Below are positions 1 to 8,231 of a stretch of DNA of 64,000 bases, one piece after another (position 1 is the first letter of the stretch; every line of letters starts with the position of its first letter). Position numbers and translations under genes: made by a program. The notes beneath the pieces were generated by a model, which was given only the letters and a program-made list of their open reading frames with translations, searched no databases and was not told the origin of the DNA. The stretch is taken from NCBI GenBank assembly GCA_004556965.1, contig SFFE01000002.1, positions 248,001 through 312,000 of the forward strand, given 5' to 3'. This stretch comes from Clostridiales bacterium. Its GTDB lineage: Bacteria; Bacillota; Clostridia; Oscillospirales; Oscillospiraceae.

Positions 1-235
1 CAATGTCGTCGGCCGAGATGGCGATGATGATCTCCGCCTCGTCGCGCATTTCCATGAGCATGCGCACCTTGCTATCCGGCTGGAAGCCCGGCAGCACGCG
101 GGACGCATGGTAATCGTCGAAGAGCTTGCCGCCAAACTCCAGATACAGCTTGCCGCCGAAGTTGGCGATGCGCTCGCGGATCTTTTCCGACTGCAGGCGG
201 ACGTATTTGTCGTTGTCGAATCCAATCGCTTTCAT
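1..235 (-). CDS. DUF1846 family protein (5' end only)
   Basis: This is the N-terminal 78 codons of a minus-strand gene that runs off the left edge. The start is ATG at 235, with a GGAGGA ribosome binding site about 9 nt upstream. The visible protein begins MKAIGFDNDKYVRLQ and contains the family-typical stretch GGKLYLEFGGKLFDDYHAS followed by VLPGFQPDSKVRMLMEM. I recognise this as DUF1846, a family of large cytosolic Firmicute proteins of about 500 residues with unclear biochemical role. It is divergent from secA, so it is not part of that operon. The family assignment is from memory of the conserved N-terminus; the function is unknown. Confidence 0.82.
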   Translation of the reverse strand, partial: MKAIGFDNDKYVRLQSEKIRERIANFGGKLYLEFGGKLFDDYHASRVLPGFQPDSKVRMLMEMRDEAEIIIAISADDI

Positions 236-462
236 TTCTTCCGATCCTCCGTGACCCAAATCTGGGATTCTCTCTCTGCAAACAAGTATTTATTCTACAA
301 TAAAAGACGGCCGTCGGCAACGGCTAATTTGGTTTCCCGGTAAAAAATTTGCGACAATGGGATTCACCCTTTTTTTGTTCATAAATATGTGGTATAATTT
401 CTAATCCGGTGGCGCAAAGCGCGCCGCATCGTTATTACACTGGATAAGGAGTGTAAACAAGA
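236..462. promoter_or_regulatory. Divergent spacer with secA promoter
   Basis: This 227-nt gap lies between the divergent DUF1846 gene and secA. On the plus strand there is a consensus -10 TATAAT at 393-398 preceded directly by TGG, giving an extended -10 box. The sequence 17 nt upstream is only a T-run, so the -35 is weak. The secA leader is then about 58 nt. The secA ribosome binding site AAGGAG lies at about 446-451. No other structure was seen. Confidence 0.6.
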
Positions 463-3237
463 ATGGGATTTTTAACAAAGCTGTTCGGGTCGCACAGCGA
501 TCATGAGCTGAAGCGGCTTTATCCGATCGCAGATAAAATAGAGGCGCTGTCGGACTCCTACGCCGCCATGACGGATGAGGAGCTGCGCGCCAAGACCGAC
601 GAATTCAAGCAGCGCTACAACGCGGGCGAATCGCTCGACGACCTGCTGCCGGAGGCGTTTGCCACCGCGCGCGAGGCCGCGTGGCGTGTGCTCGGCATGA
701 AGCCGTTTCGCGTGCAGCTCATCGGCGGCATCGTGCTGCATCAGGGCCGCATCGCTGAGATGAAGACCGGCGAGGGCAAGACGCTCGTCGCCGTGCTGCC
801 GGCGTACCTCAACGCGCTCACCGGCGAGGGCGTGCACATCGTCACCGTGAACGACTACCTCGCCCGCCGCGACAGCGAGTGGATGGGCAAGGTCTACCGC
901 TTCCTCGGTCTCTCCGTCGGCCTGATCGTACACGGCCTGACGAACGAGGAACGGCAGGCGGCCTACGCGGCAGACATTACCTACGGCACGAATAACGAGA
1001 TGGGCTTCGACTATCTGCGCGACAACATGGCCATCTACAAGTCGCAGATGGTGCAGCGCGGCCACGCCTTCGCCATCGTGGACGAGGTGGACTCCATCCT
1101 CATCGACGAGGCGAGAACGCCGCTCATCATCTCCGGTCAGGGCGACGAGAGCACCGACCTCTACCGGCAGGCGGAGGAGTTTGCGTCCCGCCTGAAGTGC
1201 AAAGTCTACGCCTCCATTGACGAGAAGGAAGAGGAGGACGACGATCTCGATGCGGACTATGTCGTGGACGAGAAGGCGCGCACCGCGACGCTGACCGCCC
1301 GCGGCATCGCCAAGGCGGAAGCGGCGTTCGGCCTGGAAAATCTCGCCGACCTCGAAAACTCCACGCTCTCGCACCACATCAATCAGGCGATCAAGGCGCA
1401 CGGCATCATGAAGCGCGACATCGACTACGTCGTCAAGGACGGCGAGGTCATCATCGTCGATGAATTCACCGGCCGCCTCATGCTCGGCCGGCGCTACAGC
1501 GAAGGGCTGCACCAGGCCATCGAGGCCAAGGAGCACGTGGATGTGCAGCGCGAGAACAAGACCCTCGCCACCATCACGTTCCAGAACTACTTCCGTCTGT
1601 ACGGCAAGCTCTCCGGCATGACCGGTACGGCCATGACCGAGGAGGAGGAATTTGCCGCGATCTACAATCTCGACATCATCGAGATCCCGACGAACAAGCC
1701 GCTCGCGCGCATCGACGATCCCGACGTGGTGTACAAGACCGACGCGGGCAAAAACCGCGCCATCATCGAGCAGATCCGCGCCTGCCACGAAAAGGGGCAG
1801 CCGGTGCTGGTCGGCACGGTGTCGATCGAAAAGAGCGAATATCTCTCGTCGCTGCTGAAAAAGCAGGGCATCCCGCACAACGTTCTGAACGCGAAGCACC
1901 ACGAGAAGGAGGCGGAGATCGTCGCGCAGGCCGGCAAGCTCGGCGCGGTGACGATCGCCACGAACATGGCCGGCCGCGGCACCGACATCATGCTCGGCGG
2001 CAACGCGGAGTATCTGGCGCGCGCCGATCTGCGCAAGGCCGGGTACAGCGAGGAGATCATCGCCGAGGCGACCGGCTATGCGGAGACGGAGGACGAGGAC
2101 ATCCTCGCCGCGCGGCAGCTCTATGCCGCGCGCACGGCGGAGCACAAGAAGGTCGTAGATGCGGAAGCGGAGCAGGTTCGCGCGGCGGGCGGTCTGTTCA
2201 TCGTCGGCACCGAACGGCATGAATCCCGCCGCATCGACAACCAGCTTCGCGGCCGCAGCGGCCGTCAGGGCGACCCCGGCGAGAGCCGCTTCTTCATCGC
2301 CATGACGGACGATGTGATGCGTCTGTTCGGCTCGGAGCGCATGATGAACATGATGGAGACGCTCGGCGTGGACGAAGACACGCCGCTGGATCACAAGATG
2401 CTCTCCAGCGCCATCGAGCAGGCGCAGAAGACCGTCGAGAGCCGCAACTTCCAGACCCGCAAGAGCGTGCTGGAGTTTGACGACGTCATGAACGTGCAGC
2501 GCAACATCATCTATCAGGAGCGCCGCAAGGTGCTCGACGGCGAGGATCTGCAGGAGCAGATCCGCAAGATGATCCACGAGGTCATCACATCCGAGGTCGT
2601 GAGCGGCATGGCGGGCGGACATCTGGAGACGCAGCGCCAGCTTGACGAGGTGCTTGCGCCGTTTGAGAAGCTGTTCCTGCGCCCGGGCGAGCTGCAGTAC
2701 GACGAAAAGGCGCTGCATGCGCTCACAGCGGAGCAGCTCGCGGCGGACGTGCTCGATAAGGCCGAGACGGTGTACGCCGCGCGCGAGGAGGCCTTCGGCC
2801 TCCAGCCGGACGGCACGCCGCTCATGCGCGAGCTGGAGCGCGTGGTGCTCCTGCGCGTGGTCGACGAATACTGGATGGATCACCTCGACGGCATGACTGA
2901 GCTGCGGCAGGGCATCGGCCTGCGCGCGTACAGCAACATCAAGCCGGTCGATGCGTATAAGGAAGAGGGCTTTGCGATGTTCGAGGCCATGAACAACGGC
3001 ATCCGCGAGGAGACGGTGCGCCGCCTGTTCACCGTGCGCGTGCGCCGGGAGCAGAAGCTGGAGCGCAAAAGCGTTGCGAAAAACGCCGCGGCCAACGCCG
3101 GCGGGGACGACAGCGCGAAAAAGCGCCCCGTCCGCCGCGCGAAGAAGCCGGGGCGCAACGATCCCTGCCCCTGCGGCAAGAAGCGCCCGAACGGGCTCCC
3201 GATGAAGTACAAGGACTGCTGCGGACGCAACGAGTGA
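463..3237 (+). CDS. secA: Preprotein translocase ATPase SecA
   Basis: SecA is the ATP-driven motor that pushes unfolded preproteins through SecYEG at the cytoplasmic membrane. The 924-residue product has the normal full length. Visible features are the Walker A motif MKTGEGKT near residue 105, the DEAD-type motif DEVDSILIDEARTPLIISG near 210, the second nucleotide-binding half with TNMAGRGTDI and LRGRSGRQGDPGES, and a C-terminal zinc-binding SEC-C motif (CPCGKK...KDCC) after a basic linker. The start follows a good AAGGAG site. An extended -10 promoter lies 65 nt upstream. pgeF follows 7 nt after the stop. A second secA (secA2) is not present in the window. Confidence 0.98.
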   Translation: MGFLTKLFGSHSDHELKRLYPIADKIEALSDSYAAMTDEELRAKTDEFKQRYNAGESLDDLLPEAFATAREAAWRVLGMKPFRVQLIGGIVLHQGRIAEMKTGEGKTLVAVLPAYLNALTGEGVHIVTVNDYLARRDSEWMGKVYRFLGLSVGLIVHGLTNEERQAAYAADITYGTNNEMGFDYLRDNMAIYKSQMVQRGHAFAIVDEVDSILIDEARTPLIISGQGDESTDLYRQAEEFASRLKCKVYASIDEKEEEDDDLDADYVVDEKARTATLTARGIAKAEAAFGLENLADLENSTLSHHINQAIKAHGIMKRDIDYVVKDGEVIIVDEFTGRLMLGRRYSEGLHQAIEAKEHVDVQRENKTLATITFQNYFRLYGKLSGMTGTAMTEEEEFAAIYNLDIIEIPTNKPLARIDDPDVVYKTDAGKNRAIIEQIRACHEKGQPVLVGTVSIEKSEYLSSLLKKQGIPHNVLNAKHHEKEAEIVAQAGKLGAVTIATNMAGRGTDIMLGGNAEYLARADLRKAGYSEEIIAEATGYAETEDEDILAARQLYAARTAEHKKVVDAEAEQVRAAGGLFIVGTERHESRRIDNQLRGRSGRQGDPGESRFFIAMTDDVMRLFGSERMMNMMETLGVDEDTPLDHKMLSSAIEQAQKTVESRNFQTRKSVLEFDDVMNVQRNIIYQERRKVLDGEDLQEQIRKMIHEVITSEVVSGMAGGHLETQRQLDEVLAPFEKLFLRPGELQYDEKALHALTAEQLAADVLDKAETVYAAREEAFGLQPDGTPLMRELERVVLLRVVDEYWMDHLDGMTELRQGIGLRAYSNIKPVDAYKEEGFAMFEAMNNGIREETVRRLFTVRVRREQKLERKSVAKNAAANAGGDDSAKKRPVRRAKKPGRNDPCPCGKKRPNGLPMKYKDCCGRNE

Positions 3238-3244
3238 CTGCTCC

Positions 3245-4036
3245 ATGGATTTGATCGAGCACAACCAAAACGGTCTCGTGTACCTGACTGCGCCGGGGAT
3301 CGCGACAAAGCACGCCTTTTCCACGCGCCTCGGCGGCGTGAGCACGGGCGAGCTGGATAGTCTGAATCTCAGCGTCCGGCGCGGCGACGCGCCGGAGCGC
3401 GTGCGGGAAAACTGGGCGCGCCTGTCCGCGGCAGCGGGGATGGATCTCTCCGGCGTCGTTTACGCAAAGCAGATCCACAGCGCAGACGTGCGCATTGCGC
3501 AGCCGGAGGATTTGCAGCCGCCGGAGCTGGAGCCGCGCTTTGCGTGCGACGGGTTCGTGACGAACTGCCCTGGTGTGCCGCTGGCGGTGTTCATGGCCGA
3601 CTGCATCCCCGTGCTGCTGCACGACCCGGCCGCGGGCGTGATCGGCGCGGTGCACTGCGGCTGGCGCGGCTCCGTGCAGGACATCCTCGGCGCGGCTGTG
3701 GCGCAGATGCGCACGCTCGGCGCACAGCCGGAGCACATCCACGCGGCCATCGGGCCGGGGATCGGCTTTTGCTGCTTCGAGGTTGGCCCGGAGGTCGTGG
3801 CGGGCGTCGAACGGCTCCTCGGCGGCGACACGGACGGTCTGATCCGCTCCAAATCCAACGGAAAATTCATGGCCGATCTCAAGCGTGCGAACGCCCGGCG
3901 GCTGACGCAGCTCGGCGTCCCGGCACGGCAGATCGACCGTTCGGAGGCTTGCACCATGTGCAGAGCCGACCAATTCTGGTCCCACAGACTGACCAACGGC
4001 AGACGCGGCGTTCAGGCGGCAGTCATCACGCTGTGA
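3245..4036 (+). CDS. pgeF: Peptidoglycan editing factor PgeF (YfiH/laccase-domain)
   Basis: This 263-residue protein belongs to the polyphenol-oxidase/YfiH family (multicopper-oxidase fold). It carries the signature metal-site residues in CDGFVTNCPGV, MADCIPVLLHDP and HCGWRGSVQDILG, and the later GPGIGFCCFEVG. In E. coli the family member removes L-Ser wrongly placed in peptidoglycan stem peptides; some homologues act as purine nucleosidases or phosphorylases, so the substrate here is not proven. The ATG is 7 nt after the secA stop and has no clear ribosome binding site, so translation is probably coupled to secA. Length is normal. Confidence 0.88.
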   Translation: MDLIEHNQNGLVYLTAPGIATKHAFSTRLGGVSTGELDSLNLSVRRGDAPERVRENWARLSAAAGMDLSGVVYAKQIHSADVRIAQPEDLQPPELEPRFACDGFVTNCPGVPLAVFMADCIPVLLHDPAAGVIGAVHCGWRGSVQDILGAAVAQMRTLGAQPEHIHAAIGPGIGFCCFEVGPEVVAGVERLLGGDTDGLIRSKSNGKFMADLKRANARRLTQLGVPARQIDRSEACTMCRADQFWSHRLTNGRRGVQAAVITL

Positions 4037-4070
4037 CGCATCTGCACGCAGCCGACGGAGGGAACATACA

Positions 4071-5642
4071 GTGAAAAAACGATGGAAACGGCTTTTGCCG
4101 TTGGTTCTGGCGGCGGCGCTGCTTCTGAGCTGCTCCGGCTGCGGGAAGAAGGACGAGAGCGCCGGGAGCGGCGGCAGCGATGCGCAGAAGGAGGAGAGCG
4201 TCTCCAACTCGGACGGCCTGTTTACGCTCAATTACAGCGCGTCCGCCGGCATGAACCCCTATACGACCACCAACGTCTGGAACCAAGTGGTCGGCCAGCT
4301 CGTCTACGAGACGCTGACCGAGGTGGATGAAACCTACACGGCGCAGCCGCGCCTGTTCACGCAGTGGACGACGGAGGACGGCGTCGACTGGGTGTTCACG
4401 GTGGACACCACCCGCGTCTTCCACGACGGGCATATCCTCACGGCGCAGGATGCGGCCTATTCCATCCAGTGCGCGCGCGACTCCGGCCTTTATGGCTCGC
4501 GCCTGAAGGCAATCGAGGAGGTCGCGGCGCAGGAGGACGGCACGGTGACCATCCGGCTCTCGGCGGCGAACACGCAGCTTCCCGCGCTGCTGAACGTCCC
4601 TGTCATTGAGAACAACGCGCTCGGCAGCGCCTACCCGTACGGCACCGGCCCGTACCGGTATGGCGACGGATATACGAGCTTGGTGCAGGTTGCCGACCAT
4701 CCTGACGCGGCGTCCATGCCGGTCGATACCATATATTTAAAGGAATACGATTCCATGGAGGACGTCATCAACGCCTTTGACGACGAGCTGCTGGATCTCG
4801 CGCTCAACGACCCGACAAGCGACGTCGATCTCAGCTTCAGCAGCGTCAACGAGACGCGGCAGTACAGCACCACAAACCTGCAGTACGTGGGCTTCAACAC
4901 GAACAGCAGCTTCTTTCTGAATTCCTCCTACCGCGCCGCGCTGCGGTGCGTCGTGGACCGCGCCTATGCGGTGTCCCTGATGGGGGATGCGGCGGTGGCG
5001 ACGGCGCTGCCGGTGCATCCGGTCAGCTCGCTGTACAACGAGCAGATTGCCGCGGCGATGGAATATGATCTGGACGCCTGCCGCGAGGCGCTCGACCGCT
5101 GCAAGGTGGTCGATTACGACGGCGACGGCAAGCGCGAATATCTGGTCGGAGAGACCGATGTGCAGGACATCCGCCTGACCTTCCTGGTGTGCAGCGACAG
5201 TGCGCAGAAGACCAGCATGGCGAAAAAGATTGCCGAGGATCTGGAGAGTCTTGGCCTTCCGGTCACGGTGAAGGCGCTCGGCTGGAACGATTATTGCGCT
5301 GCGCTGTCCGACGGAAAGTTTGACCTGTATTACGGAGAAGTGAAGCTTACGGCGGACTTTGATCTTTCTTCGCTGCTCACGGCGGGCGGAGAGATGAATT
5401 ACGGCGGCGTGACAAGCTCTGGCTACAGCGACGTGATCAAGGCCTATCTCGCCGCTCCGGACAGCGAACGGCAGACAGCCTGCGACGCGATGCTGCAGTA
5501 CGTTGCCGACAACGCCCCCATTTTGCCGGTGTGCTTTGAAAAGCACGAGGTGTGTACGCACCGCGGCACGGTCGGCGGCTTTGCGCCGACGCAGTATAAC
5601 ATCTTTCATAATCTGACGAATTGGACGATTGATCTCACATGA
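4071..5642 (+). CDS. ABC transporter substrate-binding lipoprotein (SBP_bac_5 type)
   Basis: The product is a 523-residue extracytoplasmic solute-binding protein of the oligopeptide/nickel (family 5) type. The N-terminus is a lipoprotein signal: KK-R-W-KR, a hydrophobic stretch of about 15 residues, then LSCSGCG, followed by a Gly/Ser/Asp-rich linker. The mature part contains NLQYVGFNTNSSFFLN and the ...SSYRAALRCVVDRAYAV... helix typical of the family. The start codon is GTG behind GGAGGG. No permease or ATPase genes lie nearby, so it is an orphan component; the ligand cannot be predicted. The last 4 nt overlap the next gene (ATGA), which suggests coupled translation. Confidence 0.85.
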   Translation: MKKRWKRLLPLVLAAALLLSCSGCGKKDESAGSGGSDAQKEESVSNSDGLFTLNYSASAGMNPYTTTNVWNQVVGQLVYETLTEVDETYTAQPRLFTQWTTEDGVDWVFTVDTTRVFHDGHILTAQDAAYSIQCARDSGLYGSRLKAIEEVAAQEDGTVTIRLSAANTQLPALLNVPVIENNALGSAYPYGTGPYRYGDGYTSLVQVADHPDAASMPVDTIYLKEYDSMEDVINAFDDELLDLALNDPTSDVDLSFSSVNETRQYSTTNLQYVGFNTNSSFFLNSSYRAALRCVVDRAYAVSLMGDAAVATALPVHPVSSLYNEQIAAAMEYDLDACREALDRCKVVDYDGDGKREYLVGETDVQDIRLTFLVCSDSAQKTSMAKKIAEDLESLGLPVTVKALGWNDYCAALSDGKFDLYYGEVKLTADFDLSSLLTAGGEMNYGGVTSSGYSDVIKAYLAAPDSERQTACDAMLQYVADNAPILPVCFEKHEVCTHRGTVGGFAPTQYNIFHNLTNWTIDLT

Positions 5643-6058
5643 AGCGATGGCTTTCGCAATGTAAGCGATTTCTCACCTATGCGCTCGTCGGCTGCGTGGA
5701 CACGGGGCTGGACTGGGCGGCATTTACGGCTGTGCATGAGCTGCTGAAGCTGACCGCACCCACGTGTCAGGCGGTCGGGTATCTGGTCGGCGCAATCAGC
5801 AGCTATCTGCTCAACGGGCGGATCACCTTCCGCGACGGAAGCGGCGCGCGCTGGCTCCAGTGCATCAAATTCATCACGTGGAACGTGTTTTCCCTGCTGG
5901 TCAGCACGGGGCTGATCGCTTTGCTGACTGCGTGGGGGATGAGCGCCTATTGGGCGAAGGTCGGCGTGACGCTGGAGGTCGCGCTGCTGAACTATTTCGG
6001 CTATGAACATCTGGTGTTCAAGGTCCGGAAAAATCGGAAAGGGAGCGAAGAAATATGA
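5639..6058 (+). CDS. GtrA-like small membrane protein
   Basis: This 139-residue protein has about four predicted membrane segments and matches the GtrA family. Supporting features are the N-terminal FLTYALVGCVDTGLDW segment, the second-helix CQAVGYLVGAISSYLLNGRITF (a GtrA hallmark in which an N-x-x-x-F follows the helix) and the terminal NYFGYEHLVFK. GtrA proteins are thought to help flip or handle undecaprenyl-linked sugars for surface glycan modification, but no glycosyltransferase gene is adjacent. It overlaps the preceding lipoprotein gene and the following cdd gene by 4 nt each, so the three are probably cotranslated. Confidence 0.85.
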   Translation: MKRWLSQCKRFLTYALVGCVDTGLDWAAFTAVHELLKLTAPTCQAVGYLVGAISSYLLNGRITFRDGSGARWLQCIKFITWNVFSLLVSTGLIALLTAWGMSAYWAKVGVTLEVALLNYFGYEHLVFKVRKNRKGSEEI

Positions 6059-6435
6059 CAGACAGAGATTTGATCAATCTGGCGGCGGAAGCCTCCAAAA
6101 AAGCTTATGTCCCGTATTCGCACTTCGCGGTCGGCGCGGCGCTGGAGTGTACCGACGGCACCGTGTTCACCGGCTGCAATGTGGAAAACGCCGCGCTGGG
6201 CAGCACCATCTGCGCTGAGCGCACCGCGGCCTGCAAGGCCGTCAGCGAGGGGCACCGCGACTTTGCCCGCATCGCCGTATACGGCGACGGGGAGGGATAC
6301 TGCTATCCCTGCGGTGCGTGCCGGCAGTTTCTGGCGGAGTTTGCGCCGGAAATGGAGGTGCTCTCTGCGAAAGGCGGCGGGCGCTACGTCAGCTATAAGC
6401 TGAGCGAGATGCTGCCCTATACATTTAATTATTAA
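6055..6435 (+). CDS. cdd: Cytidine deaminase
   Basis: Cdd deaminates cytidine and deoxycytidine to uridine and deoxyuridine in pyrimidine salvage. The 126-residue protein has the catalytic CAERTA motif after CNVENAALGSTI (Glu is the proton shuttle) and the zinc-binding PCGACRQ motif, giving the three-cysteine zinc site of the small homotetrameric class. The ATG overlaps the stop of the GtrA-like gene. Confidence 0.96.
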   Translation: MTDRDLINLAAEASKKAYVPYSHFAVGAALECTDGTVFTGCNVENAALGSTICAERTAACKAVSEGHRDFARIAVYGDGEGYCYPCGACRQFLAEFAPEMEVLSAKGGGRYVSYKLSEMLPYTFNY

Positions 6436-6459
6436 GCCACGGAGCGGGAGGAACCACGC

Positions 6460-6668
6460 ATGGAATTGGAACAGCTCAGAATTTTTCTGGCCGTGGCCGA
6501 GACCAGCAGTTTCACCGGCGCAGCCAAGCGGCTGTTCGTCAGCCATTCGACGACCAGTCGCGCCGTCGCGGCGCTGGAGGCGGAGCTGGGCGCGAAAAGC
6601 TCCTGCGCGCGGCGGAGTCTGCGGCGGACGCCGTGAGAGCGGCTGGAACGACCGAAGAACCAATGTAG
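6460..6668 (+). pseudogene. LysR-family regulator relic (internal deletion and frameshift)
   Basis: The ATG at 6460, behind GGGAGGA, opens a frame with a complete LysR helix-turn-helix (MELEQLRIFLAVAETSSF, then GAAKRLFVSHSTTSRAV and LEAELGAK), which stops at 6636 after 58 codons. Reading in the +1 frame from about 6595 gives LLRAAESAADAVRAAG and a stop at 6668. That stretch looks like the linker helix normally found some 25 residues further on. So the wing segment is deleted with a frame change, and the whole effector domain is missing. I read this as a decayed regulator. A truncated DNA-binding peptide that is still made cannot be excluded. Confidence 0.65.
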
Positions 6669-6710
6669 ATTTGCACAAATCTTTCTCAAAAAATTTTGCG
6701 AAAACAGAGA

Positions 6711-6739
6711 AATCCCCCTTGACAAGCAAGGGGGATTTT
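6711..6739 (+). terminator. Rho-independent terminator upstream of the S10 operon
   Basis: An 11-bp stem, AATCCCCCTTG (6711-6721) with CAAGGGGGATT (6727-6737), has a 5-nt loop and is followed by TT. It closes the secA-to-LysR-relic transcription unit before the ribosomal operon leader. Confidence 0.75.
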
Positions 6740-7042
6740 GATATCTTAGATAAGCGCCTGTGCGTACATGGGCGTATTATGCGATGAAGCGGGAGATTGC
6801 GGGGCAAAAACGCTCCGGTAACTTCCGTGGAGTATGTCCGCTGCCGGCCCTGTGCCGGCAGACAATCGGGCGGCTGAGATGACCTGCACTGCGTATATCA
6901 CCTGTGCGGGACGAGCCGGCGAAAGCCGGTTTGTTTTTCGGACAGGGTTTGATACGCACGGAACGGTGTATGGGAGTCTCATCCGTGCGAATCCATATGG
7001 CAGAGCCAATGCTGCCGAACATTTCGTAACGGAGGAAAGAAC
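6740..7042 (+). promoter_or_regulatory. S10 operon leader with internal hairpins
   Basis: About 300 nt without a gene precede rpsJ. Two GC-rich hairpins are visible: CTGCCGG/CCGGCAG (6841-6847 with 6855-6861), and a 7-bp stem with a GAAA tetraloop at 6914-6931 followed by TTGTTTTT (6930-6937). The second looks like an intrinsic terminator. A terminator-like hairpin about 105 nt before the first ribosomal gene suggests attenuation of the S10 operon by a ribosomal protein (L4 does this in E. coli), but I see no match to a leader class I can name. I could not place a convincing promoter. Confidence 0.45.
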
Positions 7043-7363
7043 ATGGCAACCGCAAGCAACAAGAAAATGATCCGCATCCGCCTCAAGGCGTACGACCATC
7101 AGCTCATCGACAAGGCCGCGGAAAAGATCGTCGAGACCGCAAAGCGCACGGACGCGAAGGTTTCCGGCCCGATCCCGCTGCCGACCAAGACCGAGGTCGT
7201 CACCATCCTGCGCGCTGTTCACAAGTACAAGGACAGCCGCGAGCAGTTTGAGCGCCGCACCCACAAGCGCCTGATCGACATCATGAACCCGACCCAGAAG
7301 ACGGTCGAGGCTCTGATGAATCTGGAGCTGCCCGCCGGTGTGGAGATCGACATCAAGCTGTAA
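7043..7363 (+). CDS. rpsJ: 30S ribosomal protein S10
   Basis: S10 sits in the 3' domain of the small subunit and also acts as NusE in antitermination. The 106-residue protein has the conserved IRIRLKAYDHQLID start, SGPIPLPTK and FERRTHKRLIDI. It is the first gene of the S10 operon, behind GGAGGAAAG. Unusually, 130 nt separate it from rplC. Confidence 0.98.
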   Translation: MATASNKKMIRIRLKAYDHQLIDKAAEKIVETAKRTDAKVSGPIPLPTKTEVVTILRAVHKYKDSREQFERRTHKRLIDIMNPTQKTVEALMNLELPAGVEIDIKL

Positions 7364-7493
7364 GCAACACCTTATTTTATTAACCCACATCAACAACCCA
7401 CAGTCCGCAGCTTGCGTATGCGGACGGGTCAAGTCAGCAGCCTCCGGCCAATGAGCCATGCGAGCTGACCAATAACCTGAAGGAGGAAATCAT
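7364..7493 (+). promoter_or_regulatory. Structured spacer between rpsJ and rplC
   Basis: This 130-nt gap is long for this gene pair. It can fold GTCCGCA (7401-7407) with TGCGGAC (7416-7422), and GTCAGC (7434-7439) with GCTGAC (7465-7470) around a 25-nt loop. The rplC ribosome binding site AAGGAGG lies just after. No promoter is evident. Confidence 0.4.
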
Positions 7494-8213
7494 ATGAAGA
7501 AAGCCATCATCGGCAAAAAGGTCGGCATGACGCAGATCTTCGATGAAGCAGGCAAGGTCGTCCCCGTCACCGTGATCGAGGCGGGCCCCTGCACGGTCAC
7601 CGCGAAGATGACCAAGGAAAAGGAAGGCTATGACGCCGTCCAGCTCGGCTTTGAAGACATCGCCGAGAAGAAGCTGACGAAGCCGGAAAAGGGTCACCTT
7701 GACAAGGCCGGCGTCGGCTACAAGAAGTACCTCAAGGAATTCCGTCTTGAGGACTGCGCATCCGTCAATGTGGGCGATGTCCTGAAGGCCGACGTCTTCG
7801 CAGAAGGCGACAAGGTCGACATCACCGGCATCAGCAAGGGCAAAGGCTACGCGGGCGTTGTCAAGCGCTACGGTCAGGGCCGTACCCCCACCACGCACGG
7901 CGGCGGCCCGGTCCACAGACATGCAGGCTCCATGGGCTCCAGCACCGATCCTTCCCGCATTTTCCCGGGCAAGAAGCAGGCTGGCCACATGGGCGTTGAT
8001 CAGGTCACGGTGCAGAACCTCGACGTTGTCAAGGTCGATCCGGAGCTGAACATGATCGTGATCCGCGGCGCGATTCCCGGCCCGAAGGGCGGCATCGTCT
8101 ACCTGAAGAGCACGGTGAAGACCGCGGTCGTCAAGAAGGGCGACGCCGGCATCAGCCACAACCCGCAGAAGGCGTCCGGCCGCAACCCGCAGAAGGCCTC
8201 TGCAAGAAAATAA
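7494..8213 (+). CDS. rplC: 50S ribosomal protein L3
   Basis: L3 is an early-assembly protein of the large subunit that reaches toward the peptidyl transferase centre. The 239-residue product opens with AIIGKKVGMTQIF and carries the HRHAGSMGSSTDPSRIFPGKK loop. It is about 25-30 residues longer than usual. The extra C-terminus holds a direct repeat, NPQKASGR then NPQKASAR, which is basic and presumably disordered. Confidence 0.97.
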   Translation: MKKAIIGKKVGMTQIFDEAGKVVPVTVIEAGPCTVTAKMTKEKEGYDAVQLGFEDIAEKKLTKPEKGHLDKAGVGYKKYLKEFRLEDCASVNVGDVLKADVFAEGDKVDITGISKGKGYAGVVKRYGQGRTPTTHGGGPVHRHAGSMGSSTDPSRIFPGKKQAGHMGVDQVTVQNLDVVKVDPELNMIVIRGAIPGPKGGIVYLKSTVKTAVVKKGDAGISHNPQKASGRNPQKASARK

Positions 8214-8231
8214 CGAGAGGAGAGAAAAACA

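Noticed and set aside
472..3345. Very long open frame on the minus strand opposite secA
   Set aside because: It is a mirror of the GC-rich secA codons; the translation is low-complexity His/Arg/Leu-rich with no ribosome binding site or known domain.
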